This document shows, in pieces, positions 8,151 through 16,767 of a stretch of 64,000 bases of DNA (within the stretch, counting starts at the first letter, position 1; every line of letters starts with the position of its first letter). The DNA lies in assembly GCA_003134685.1 (NCBI GenBank), contig PLCA01000016.1, positions 50,022-114,021 on the forward strand. Reading direction: 5' to 3'. Below the pieces are notes generated by a model. The model did no database searches. It worked only from the letters and a program-made list of their open reading frames with translations, and was not told the origin of the DNA. This stretch comes from Gemmatimonadota bacterium. GTDB lineage: Bacteria; Gemmatimonadota; Gemmatimonadetes; Gemmatimonadales; Gemmatimonadaceae. The translations under genes and the position numbers were made by a program.

Positions 8151-8812
8151 GTCTGTACCGTGCAGCGAGAGCGAAGCTCCGCGATCTCCGCCTTGGGATT
8201 CTTCGCGCTGAAGATGGCGTTGCCCGCGACGAAGGTGTTGGCGCCCGCTTCCCATACCGACTTGATGGTCTTGCGATCGATCCCGCCGTCCACTTCCAGA
8301 AAAGCCTTGCTGCCATTCTCGGCCAGCATCTCACGCGCGCGGCGAACCTTGTCCACCGATCCCTTGATGAAGCTTTGCCCGCCGAAACCAGGATTTACGG
8401 TCATAACAAGCAGCAAATCGAGATCAGCGATTACCTCACTCACCGCCGAGAGCGGGGTCGCGGGGTTCACCACCGCGCCGGCGCGGCACCCGAGCTCGCG
8501 AATGCGATTGAGCTGTCGCTGCAAGTGCGGCGACACCTCGGTATGGATCGACATTCCGTTCGCGCCCGCCTCGGCGAAGCTCTCGAAGTAGTTCTCGGGC
8601 TGGACGACCATCAGATGCACGTCGATCGGCAGCTTGGTGAGCTTGCGCACCGACTCTATCACCTTGGCGCCGAAGGTGAGATTGGGAACGAAGCGGCCGT
8701 CCATCACATCGACGTGAATCCAGTCGGCGCCGCCCTCCTCGAGCATCGCGATCTCGTCAGCGAGCCTGGAAAGGTCGGCGCTCAGAATCGATGGCGCGAT
8801 GCGAACGCTCAT
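8147..8812 (-). CDS. rpe: Ribulose-phosphate 3-epimerase
   Basis: A 221-aa TIM-barrel enzyme interconverting ribulose 5-phosphate and xylulose 5-phosphate. The sequence begins IAPSILSADLSRL. HVDVMDGRFVPNLTFG carries metal ligands and the catalytic Asp; VHLMVVQPENY and MTVNPGFGGQ follow; and LEVDGGIDRKT holds the second catalytic Asp. Both ends overlap neighbours by four bases (PASTA gene upstream, TlpA gene downstream), a translationally coupled arrangement. Confidence 0.97.
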   Translation of the reverse strand: MSVRIAPSILSADLSRLADEIAMLEEGGADWIHVDVMDGRFVPNLTFGAKVIESVRKLTKLPIDVHLMVVQPENYFESFAEAGANGMSIHTEVSPHLQRQLNRIRELGCRAGAVVNPATPLSAVSEVIADLDLLLVMTVNPGFGGQSFIKGSVDKVRRAREMLAENGSKAFLEVDGGIDRKTIKSVWEAGANTFVAGNAIFSAKNPKAEIAELRSRCTVQT

Positions 8813-9612
8813 TCCGGAACGGGCAGAGGCAATGGAAGCGGGGGAGGCGCGCTGGTACCGGTGTCGATCCTGATCGAGGGTGGCGCAGGGAAGTGGGAGA
8901 CGGTGAGACTCACCGCTCCGCCGGCTGAGATCGTCTGCCCGGCTGCGGGCATCTGTCTGATCACAGTGTTCTCGGGCTGGAGAGAGCTCGTGTCGCGGGA
9001 GACGCCGGAGATGCGGAGTCCGATCTGCTCGACCATCGAGCGCGCTTCACCGACGCTGCGCCCGTAGAGGTCGGGCATGTTCACCGTCGCGGGTCCTTTG
9101 CTGAGCACGATGTCCACCGTTCCGGGGAGCTCGACTTTCGTCCCGGCCGGCGGCGATGTGGCGATCACGAGTCCGCGCGGCGCATCCGAGAGCTGCTCGG
9201 TGACGCCCCCCAAAACGAGTCCCGTGTTCTCGATCGAGATGCGCGCCTGCTGCTGCGACATGTTAGTCGTCACCGGCACCTCGGCGGTTTTCTGGCCCGC
9301 GCTCAGCGCGAGGACGACGTTGGTGCCGCGCTTCTGTCTGCTCCCGGCCGGTGGATCCTCCTGCAGCACGATGTTGGCGCGAATCGTCTTGTGGAATCGC
9401 GATTCGCCCTGCTGCGCGGGGAATCCCTCCTTTTTTAGCGCGACAGTAGCATCCTCGAACGTCTTCCCGACCACGTTCGGAAGAATTCCATCGTCCGGCA
9501 GCACCTCGGCCGGAAACGCAAAGAGGAACACCGCGGTATAGGCGATGAGAAATCCGCCGGCCGCAGCAATCAGATATGGGAACGCACGCCGAGGAAAGGC
9601 GCGCCAGTTCAT
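8809..9612 (-). CDS. Membrane-anchored protein with three PASTA domains
   Basis: A 267-aa protein with one membrane helix at about residues 12-34. Three PASTA repeats follow, starting near LPNVVGKTFEDATVALKK (44), EVPVTTNMSQQQARIS (112) and VNMPDLYGRSVGEARSM (180). A proline-rich tail ends PPPLPLPLPVPE. PASTA domains bind uncrosslinked peptidoglycan or muropeptides in PBPs and Ser/Thr kinases; here there is no kinase or transpeptidase module, so it is a stand-alone sensor or binder (inference). It begins immediately after the rsmB stop. Confidence 0.85.
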   Translation of the reverse strand: MNWRAFPRRAFPYLIAAAGGFLIAYTAVFLFAFPAEVLPDDGILPNVVGKTFEDATVALKKEGFPAQQGESRFHKTIRANIVLQEDPPAGSRQKRGTNVVLALSAGQKTAEVPVTTNMSQQQARISIENTGLVLGGVTEQLSDAPRGLVIATSPPAGTKVELPGTVDIVLSKGPATVNMPDLYGRSVGEARSMVEQIGLRISGVSRDTSSLQPENTVIRQMPAAGQTISAGGAVSLTVSHFPAPPSIRIDTGTSAPPPLPLPLPVPE

Positions 9613-10944
9613 CTAGCTGACCCTGCGCAAGCGCGCGGCGAAGGCTCCGTCGGTGCCGTGACGGTGCGGAAGTACGCGCAGCCGTCCACCGTCGAGCAGC
9701 TCCGGAGGAACGCTCCCTTCTGGCGGCGGCTCCAGGATCCAATTGAGATTGTCCGAAAGGAAGGAATCGATCTGCGCGTCGTTCTCTTCGGGCTCCAGCG
9801 AGCAGGTGCTGTAGATGAGAAGCCCATCGGGCCGTACAACTTTCGCAGCTGCCCTCAGAATAAGTTTTTGGAGGGCGGACATCACGGCGATGTCCGATAC
9901 CTTGATGCGCCAGCGCGCGTCGGGGTGCCGGCGGAAGGTGCCAGTTCCGGTGCAGGGCACGTCGATCAGCACCGCGTCGACCGGACGAATCGCCGGATTC
10001 CGCGCGTCACCGACGAAGGGAAGGAGATTCACGCTCTCGAGGCGACGCTGGTTCGCGAGCAGGCGCTGGAGCCGGCCGAACGATTTGTCGCTAGCCACCA
10101 CTGTGCCTGCGGTACGAGACAGCTCCAGTGCTTTGCCGCCCGGCGCCGCGCACAGGTCGGCGACCGTCGCTCCGGTTGGAACCGCGGCGTATTCCGTGAC
10201 GAGCGTGGCGGCCGGATCCTGAACAAAGAAAAGCCCCTTCTTGAATGCGCCAAGCTCCGTGAACGTCGTCCCGCCGGAGATCGCGATGCTGTCGCGCGCG
10301 TACGGCGCGTCCGCGACGTGAACGCCCGCCGCTTCCATCATCGCCTCGAGCTGTTCGCGGACGATCCCATACGGCCGGATCGCGATTGGAGCGTCGGCGT
10401 TGTTGAGCGTCAGCAACCGCTCGGTGTCCTGCTCGCCCCACAGGTCGATCCAGCGCGCGATGAGCCAGCGCGGGTGCGAGTACTTGAGCGCGAGCGCATC
10501 AACTGCGTCCGGTGGGGCAGCCGTGATTAGCTGGTCCCGCTCGCGATCGGTGCGCCGCAGCACGGCGTTCACCAGCTTGCTGGCCCCGATTCCATGTCTG
10601 CGCTTCGCCAACTCAACGGTCTGGGCAATCGCGGCGTAGGCCGGCACGCTCCCCATGTTCAGGAGCTGATAGACGCCGAGCCTGAGGAGATCGATCACAT
10701 CCGGATCGAGGCGCGCGAGTCCACCGCGCACCCGATCCGAGAGAACCGTATCGATGCTGGTGCGAGTGCGCAGCATACCGTAGACGAGCTCGCGCGTCCA
10801 GCGCCGGTCGCGCGCATCGAGCGGACCGATGCGCCGCTCGAACGACTGATCGAGGAACTCTCCGCGCCGAAGGTCCACGCAGATCTCCGCCGCCACAGCG
10901 CGGGCGGCGGTGACTCCGCCGAGAGTTGCAACGGTGGTGTTCAC
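9613..10944 (-). CDS. rsmB: 16S rRNA m5C967 methyltransferase RsmB
   Basis: A 443-aa protein. The start is GTG at 10944, which overlaps the thiG stop as GTGA and removes the shadow-coded prefix of the longer open frame. The N-terminal NusB-like RNA-binding domain covers about residues 10-150 and the SAM methyltransferase core starts near 240. VADLCAAPGGKALEL binds SAM, DVPCTGTGTFRRHPD contains one catalytic Cys, and IYSTCSLEPEEN the other, as in RsmB/Sun. It methylates C967 of 16S rRNA in known members. Confidence 0.94.
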   Translation of the reverse strand: MNTTVATLGGVTAARAVAAEICVDLRRGEFLDQSFERRIGPLDARDRRWTRELVYGMLRTRTSIDTVLSDRVRGGLARLDPDVIDLLRLGVYQLLNMGSVPAYAAIAQTVELAKRRHGIGASKLVNAVLRRTDRERDQLITAAPPDAVDALALKYSHPRWLIARWIDLWGEQDTERLLTLNNADAPIAIRPYGIVREQLEAMMEAAGVHVADAPYARDSIAISGGTTFTELGAFKKGLFFVQDPAATLVTEYAAVPTGATVADLCAAPGGKALELSRTAGTVVASDKSFGRLQRLLANQRRLESVNLLPFVGDARNPAIRPVDAVLIDVPCTGTGTFRRHPDARWRIKVSDIAVMSALQKLILRAAAKVVRPDGLLIYSTCSLEPEENDAQIDSFLSDNLNWILEPPPEGSVPPELLDGGRLRVLPHRHGTDGAFAARLRRVS

Positions 10945-11756
10945 GATCCGAGCATCCCAACGGTGGGAGACGAAGGAACCGCGACCTCGCGCCGCGGCAT
11001 TCTTCCGGAAAGGTACGCGTGCCTTCCCGCTTCCACGGCGAGCTTCATAGCGGCGGCCATGCGAATCGGATCCTGCGCCGCGGCGATTCCCGTGTTCATA
11101 AGAATTCCATCCACGCCCTGTTCCATTACGATGCACGCGTCGGATGCAGTACCCACACCAGCGTCCACGATCACGGGCACCGAGAGCCGCTGTTTGATTG
11201 TGCGGATCGCGTAAGGATTCAACATGCCGAGTCCCGAACCAATGGGAGATGCCAGTGGCATCACGGCAACGGCGCCCGCGTCCTCGAGCTTGAGCGCGGT
11301 CACGAGATCGTCGTTGGTATACGCCAGGACCTTGAAGCCCTCATCGACCAGTGTCTTCGTCGCCTGGAGAAGTCCGATCGTATCCGGAAGGAGAGTCTGC
11401 TGGTCGCCGATGACCTCGAGCTTCACCCACTCGTTGAACCCCGCCGCGCGAGCAAGACGGGCGTAGCGAATGGCGTCGCTCGCATTGAAGCAGCCGGCAG
11501 TGTTGGCGAGCAGGAAGAAATGATCCGGATCGAGATGATGCAGAATGGCTTCATCCTTCGAGCGATCGAGGTCGACGCGGCGCACGGCGACCGTCACGAC
11601 TTCGGCGCCCGACGCTTCGATTGCGTCGATCATCTGCGCGTTCGACGCGTACTTGCCAGTACCCACCATTAAACGCGAATGAAACTCGTGCCCCGCAATT
11701 ACGAGTGGCTGCGGGTCGGTGAGAGTCGCCGTGGAAATCAAATCAGCATGTGCCAT
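10941..11756 (-). CDS. thiG: Thiazole synthase ThiG
   Basis: A 271-aa TIM barrel that builds the thiazole phosphate of thiamine from DXP, dehydroglycine and ThiS thiocarboxylate. Landmarks are SRLMVGTGKYAS, VTVAVRRVD, LLANTAGC, WVKLEVIGD, PLASPIGSGLG and PVIVDAGVGTASDA, all characteristic. Start ATG at 11756 fits the family N-terminus better than the longer open frame. It lies eight bases after thiS and is coupled to rsmB downstream. No glycine oxidase ThiO, ThiH or ThiF is in the window. Confidence 0.96.
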   Translation of the reverse strand: MAHADLISTATLTDPQPLVIAGHEFHSRLMVGTGKYASNAQMIDAIEASGAEVVTVAVRRVDLDRSKDEAILHHLDPDHFFLLANTAGCFNASDAIRYARLARAAGFNEWVKLEVIGDQQTLLPDTIGLLQATKTLVDEGFKVLAYTNDDLVTALKLEDAGAVAVMPLASPIGSGLGMLNPYAIRTIKQRLSVPVIVDAGVGTASDACIVMEQGVDGILMNTGIAAAQDPIRMAAAMKLAVEAGRHAYLSGRMPRREVAVPSSPTVGMLGS

Positions 11757-11764
11757 CGCGTGCG

Positions 11765-11992
11765 CTAGCCTCCACCGACGAAGTGCACGATCTCGAGCGA
11801 ATCGTCCGCGGCGAGGTCGAGCGATGCAAAGGACAATCGATCGCGCAGAATGGTTCCGTTCCGCTCGACGACTACAGTGCGCGCGTCGAGCTCGAGCGAT
11901 GCTAGAAGCTTCGCCAGTGTCCAACCTGATGGAACACTTCGATAAGTGCCGTTCACACTAAGAACGACCTCTCCCGCCACCGCTTCCGTCAC
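11765..11992 (-). CDS. thiS: Sulfur carrier protein ThiS
   Basis: A 75-aa ubiquitin-like protein starting at GTG 11992. It has the strand VVLSVNGTYRSVPSGWTLA, the middle VVVERNGTIL and the end IVHFVGGG. ThiS is adenylated and thiocarboxylated on its C-terminal GG; here three glycines precede the stop, one more than usual. It donates sulfur to ThiG, which follows directly. The gene is too weakly marked for its first codon to be certain. Confidence 0.9.
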   Translation of the reverse strand: MTEAVAGEVVLSVNGTYRSVPSGWTLAKLLASLELDARTVVVERNGTILRDRLSFASLDLAADDSLEIVHFVGGG

Positions 11993-12053
11993 AGTTCCGC
12001 CCGACCTATCTCTGTAGCTGCGCCCAGAAGGCTGCCCAAACGGCGAAGCTCTA

Positions 12054-12671
12054 TCATACCTGTGAAAGATAGCGGCTCGCAGCGAGTTCTGGATTCTCGT
12101 CGTTCCAGATTCCGCGAATCGCGGCGACGCCGTGCGCCCCTCGGTGGGTGAGCGAGCGGACGTGCTCGGGGCGGATGCCACCGATCGCGATCACCGGAAA
12201 ACTCACCGCCGCAACGACATCGTTGATGAAGCTGCTCTCGCGCCGAGGCAGGCCGGGATGAGATTGCGTCTCGAATACATGGCCGGCCACGCACCAGTCC
12301 GCCCCCGCCTGCTCAGCGTCGCGCGCCTCCTCCGGTGAGTGAACGCTGGCGCCGATCCGGAGCGCGGGAGCGATTCTCTGGACGTCAGGCACGGAGATGG
12401 ACTTGTGCGTGAGTTGTACGCCCTGGACTCCACAAGCCAGTGCTATGTCCACCCGGTCATTGACGATGCACCAGCACTTGGTCTGCTCGTTCAGCTCGAG
12501 CAGCGCGAGAGTGAGCGAGAAGAGAGTCGGCGAGTCAAGGAGCTGCGAGCGGATGTGAATCGCGCCCTTGTCGCCGAGCACGCGCATCACGGCCATCGCT
12601 TTCCTGAGGAAGCCGGGGCGAAGCATGATCTCGTCGTTGGTGACGGCGTGGACAAAGGGCAGGTTCGCCAT
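12054..12671 (-). CDS. thiE: Thiamine phosphate synthase/TenI-like protein
   Basis: A 205-aa TIM-barrel protein of the ThiE/TenI family. ATG at 12671 (MANLPFVHAVTND) is preferred over the longer frame, which would overlap fmt. CIVNDRVDIALACGVQGVQL, IGASVHSPEEARDAEQAGAD and FPVIAIGGI mark the phosphate and substrate loops. QLTHKSISV replaces the usual HLGQxD, a TenI-like feature, so it may be a thiazole tautomerase rather than ThiE. It heads a thiE-thiS-thiG block. Confidence 0.78.
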   Translation of the reverse strand: MANLPFVHAVTNDEIMLRPGFLRKAMAVMRVLGDKGAIHIRSQLLDSPTLFSLTLALLELNEQTKCWCIVNDRVDIALACGVQGVQLTHKSISVPDVQRIAPALRIGASVHSPEEARDAEQAGADWCVAGHVFETQSHPGLPRRESSFINDVVAAVSFPVIAIGGIRPEHVRSLTHRGAHGVAAIRGIWNDENPELAASRYLSQV

Positions 12672-12694
12672 CGACGCTCTTGCTACCGGGGTAG

Positions 12695-13621
12695 TCAACC
12701 GCCGTACCTGTCGCCGACGGCTGCGCCGCGCCCGCGTACCCACTCGAGTGCGGTCATCCGGCTCTTTCCCTCAGGCTGTACTCCGCTGATTCGAATGGCG
12801 TCGCGGCCGCACGCGATCACGAGCTCACCGGTCGCGCTGAGAACCTCACCCGGCAAACCCTTGATGTCATCCATCACCTTCGGGCCGAACATCTTGACGT
12901 CACCTTTAGGCGTTTTGCTGAACGCGCCCGGCTTGGGATCGGAAGAGCGTATCAGTCGGGAGATCTCGACAGCGCTGTCGTTCCAGTTGATGCGCGCGGA
13001 CTCTCGCGTCACCTTCGCCACGTACGTCGCCCGCAAATCGTCCTGGGGCGTTTCCTCGGCCTTGCCGAGTGACACGAGTGTCATCGCCTCGACCAGCGTG
13101 AGGGCGCCCAGCTCGGAGAGACGCACCTGCAGCTCGCCGTAGGTCTCGTCCTCGAAGATCGGGGTGTCGGCCTGAAGAATAATGGGACCCGCGTCGAGTG
13201 CCTGGACCACTCTCATGACCGTCACGCCCGTCTCCATCAAGCCCTGTCGAATCGCGGCGTGAATCGGCGCTGCGCCCCGTAGCGCTGGCAATAGGGATGC
13301 GTGGATGTTGAGCGTTCCCAACTTTGGAAGATCTATGATCTTCTGAGGAAGGATGTGCCCGTAGGCGACGACGACCGAGATGTCCGGCTTGAGGTCGGAG
13401 AGCTTCGCGATCAGCTCGGGCTCGCGCGCGTTTTTTGGCTGGAACAGCGGAATCTCTTCGTCGATGGCGATCTGCTTCACCGGCGACGGTATTATCTCGC
13501 GCGATCTGCCCTGCGGCTTGTCGGGCTGTGTGACGACTCCGACGACTTCGAATCCTTCCCCGACGAGTGCGCGCAGAGCGGGCGCGGCGAATTCCGGCGT
13601 TCCCCAGAATACGACACGCAC
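12695..13621 (-). CDS. fmt: Methionyl-tRNA formyltransferase
   Basis: A 308-aa enzyme that formylates initiator Met-tRNA using 10-formyl-THF. VVFWGTPEFAAPALRAL opens the Rossmann domain. NIHASLLPALRGAAPIHAAI carries the catalytic Asn-His and the SLLPxxRG loop, and LDAGPIILQ the conserved Asp. The C-terminal OB-fold starts near residue 205. It shares one base with def upstream, the usual def-fmt pairing. Confidence 0.97.
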   Translation of the reverse strand: MRVVFWGTPEFAAPALRALVGEGFEVVGVVTQPDKPQGRSREIIPSPVKQIAIDEEIPLFQPKNAREPELIAKLSDLKPDISVVVAYGHILPQKIIDLPKLGTLNIHASLLPALRGAAPIHAAIRQGLMETGVTVMRVVQALDAGPIILQADTPIFEDETYGELQVRLSELGALTLVEAMTLVSLGKAEETPQDDLRATYVAKVTRESARINWNDSAVEISRLIRSSDPKPGAFSKTPKGDVKMFGPKVMDDIKGLPGEVLSATGELVIACGRDAIRISGVQPEGKSRMTALEWVRGRGAAVGDRYGG

Positions 13622-14181
13622 TACATCTCCGTCTCGTGATGGTGCTCACCTTTCACTTCGCTGCGCACCTTCCGGATGGAGCCGGGATACTCCCCCTTCG
13701 CCTTCTCCCACTTCGACAGCGCGGCCTTCCGTTTGAGGGGGCTCAGATAGTCGATGAACAGCTTGCCATCGAGGTGATCGATCTCGTGCTGGAAACATCG
13801 TCCGAGCAGCTCCGAGCCGGTGGCCTCGTACTCGTTTCCGTTTTCGTCGGTCGCTCGAATCGTCACCGTCGCCGGACGCTCGACATCTCCATAGATGTCG
13901 GGGATGGAGAGACAGCCTTCCTCCGCAATTTCCTTCCCGGGGCCCTGGGTGGAGACGATCCTGGGATTGATTAGCACGTATTTCGCGCCTTCAACATCGA
14001 CGACGGCGAGCCGATCGGAGCGCCCCACCTGCGGCGCCGCGAGTCCGATGCCCTCGGCCGCGTACATCGTTTCGTACATGTTGGCGATGAGCCTGCGCAA
14101 CTCGTCGGTGACCTCGGTGACGGGCGTCGTCGGCCTGCGAAGAACCGGGTCGCCCAGGACCCGGATGTCGAGGATGCTCAC
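13621..14181 (-). CDS. def: Peptide deformylase
   Basis: A 186-aa metalloenzyme that removes the N-formyl group from nascent proteins. All three motifs are present: GIGLAAPQVG (about residue 45), EGCLSIP (about 88) and QHEIDHLDG (about 131). The Cys and two His bind the metal. Compared with usual enzymes it has a charged C-terminal extension ending GEHHHETEM. It overlaps the yajC stop by four bases. Confidence 0.97.
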   Translation of the reverse strand: MSILDIRVLGDPVLRRPTTPVTEVTDELRRLIANMYETMYAAEGIGLAAPQVGRSDRLAVVDVEGAKYVLINPRIVSTQGPGKEIAEEGCLSIPDIYGDVERPATVTIRATDENGNEYEATGSELLGRCFQHEIDHLDGKLFIDYLSPLKRKAALSKWEKAKGEYPGSIRKVRSEVKGEHHHETEM

Positions 14182-14504
14182 CCAGCGCTCACGTTGGAGA
14201 CCGACGCCGGCCTGTTGATCTTCGCGATGCGCCCGCGCTCGATGATCACGCGCGTGTCACCCGATTTGATGGTGACTCGATCATCCATTCCGCTGGACTT
14301 GTCGTCGCCGCCCTTCTCCTTGATGAACAGCACTTCCCCGACGAGCCCGCCATTCGTCACGATCTCATCGCCCTTCTTGAGATTCCGCACCAGCTCGTCG
14401 TGCTGCTTGCGCTGGCTGGACTGCGGTCGGATGAGGATGAAGTAGAAGATCGCGAAGATCGCTCCATACATGAAAATGGATTGGAGTATCGGATTGGTTG
14501 GCAT
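14178..14504 (-). CDS. yajC: Preprotein translocase accessory subunit YajC
   Basis: A 108-aa protein with one N-terminal membrane helix (FMYGAIFAIFYFILIRPQ, about residues 10-27). The RPQ and the following KGDEIVTNGGLVGEV match YajC, the small SecDF partner. The start ATG at 14504 is supported by the family N-terminus; the upstream open frame is antisense-free shadow. It follows tgt, the classic tgt-yajC order, though secD is not next. Confidence 0.94.
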   Translation of the reverse strand: MPTNPILQSIFMYGAIFAIFYFILIRPQSSQRKQHDELVRNLKKGDEIVTNGGLVGEVLFIKEKGGDDKSSGMDDRVTIKSGDTRVIIERGRIAKINRPASVSNVSAG

Positions 14505-14530
14505 GTGTGAACGACCCGGGGCGAAATGTT

Positions 14531-15718
<1,188 letters not shown>

Positions 15719-15759
15719 TTAGTCCCGCGCCAAGGTTCTTGTTCACATAGGAAATCACC

Positions 15760-16620
15760 ATGGCTGACACCACGACAAGCACAAAGGACAGAGTCTGGTT
15801 CATCACCGGCTGCTCGACCGGATTCGGCCGAGAGCTGGCCAAGCTGGTTCTCGACCGCGGATATCGCGCCGTCGTCACCGCGCGAGATCCCGCCAAGGTC
15901 GAAGACATTGCTTCGGGAAGGGCCGACCGCGCACTCGTGCTCGAGCTCGATGTAACGGACCCGGTCGAGGTCGATGCCGCGGTCAAGAGCGCGGTGAAGC
16001 ATTTCGGCCGGATCGACGTCCTCGTGAACAATGCCGGCATCGGCTACTTCGGTGCGATCGAGGAGAGCGACGAGACAGAAGTCCGTCGGATGTTCGAGAT
16101 CAACTTCTTCGGGCTGTCGCGCGTGACCCGCGCGGTGCTGCCGACAATGCGCAAGCAGCGGAGCGGGCACATCGTCAACATCTCGTCGATCGGCGGACTG
16201 AGAAGCTTCCCGACGCTCGCGTACTACCACGCGACCAAATACGCCGTCGAAGGATTCTCCGAGTCACTCGCCCTCGAGGTCGCGCCGCTCGGCATCAAGG
16301 TCACGATCGTCGAGCCCAGCGGATTCCGCACCGACTGGGCCGGACGCTCGGCGGCCGAGAGCAAGACTCGGATCGCGGATTACGCGGATACGGCGGGCCA
16401 GAATCTGGAAAACATCCGCGGCTATAGCGGGAAGCAGCCCGGCGATCCCGTGCGCGCTGCGGCGGCGATCATCGCGGCGGTGGAATCCCCCAATCCGCCG
16501 CTAAGGCTGCTGCTCGGAAAAGCGGCGCTCAAAGGAGCGCGCGGGAAGCTCGAGATGCTGAAGAAGGACTTCGACGCGTGGGAGAAGACGACGGTGGAGG
16601 CGGATTTCCCGGACGCGTAA
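15760..16620 (+). CDS. Short-chain dehydrogenase/reductase
   Basis: A 286-aa classical SDR oxidoreductase. TGCSTGFGRELA (about residue 18) is the dinucleotide-binding TGxxxGxG, DVTD and NNAGIGYFG follow, and ISSIGG with YHATKYAVEGF provides the catalytic Ser, Tyr and Lys. The Arg-rich first turn (TARDPAKVED) suggests NADP preference, though this is not secure. The C-terminal helix-rich extension is like that of retinol/steroid-type SDRs. Substrate unknown. It is transcribed alone, divergently from tgt. Confidence 0.9.
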   Translation: MADTTTSTKDRVWFITGCSTGFGRELAKLVLDRGYRAVVTARDPAKVEDIASGRADRALVLELDVTDPVEVDAAVKSAVKHFGRIDVLVNNAGIGYFGAIEESDETEVRRMFEINFFGLSRVTRAVLPTMRKQRSGHIVNISSIGGLRSFPTLAYYHATKYAVEGFSESLALEVAPLGIKVTIVEPSGFRTDWAGRSAAESKTRIADYADTAGQNLENIRGYSGKQPGDPVRAAAAIIAAVESPNPPLRLLLGKAALKGARGKLEMLKKDFDAWEKTTVEADFPDA

Positions 16621-16767
16621 CAACAGCCGGCGGTCTGAGCTCGCATCCTGACCCCAGCTTTTGTAATCCGACTGTAAGGAAGGATTTCGTAACGTCTCCC
16701 CGAGCTTGCGTCGGAGAAAACTGCAGGATCCCACAAATCATCCATCCTCCCTTGGAGAGTTGAACCA

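Noticed and set aside
16670..16712. TGTAAGGAA followed by CGTCTCC before the TonB receptor, an ECF-like promoter
   Set aside because: The spacing is two bases short and the -10 box differs from the pair at 32.2 and 33.4 kb; too weak to call.
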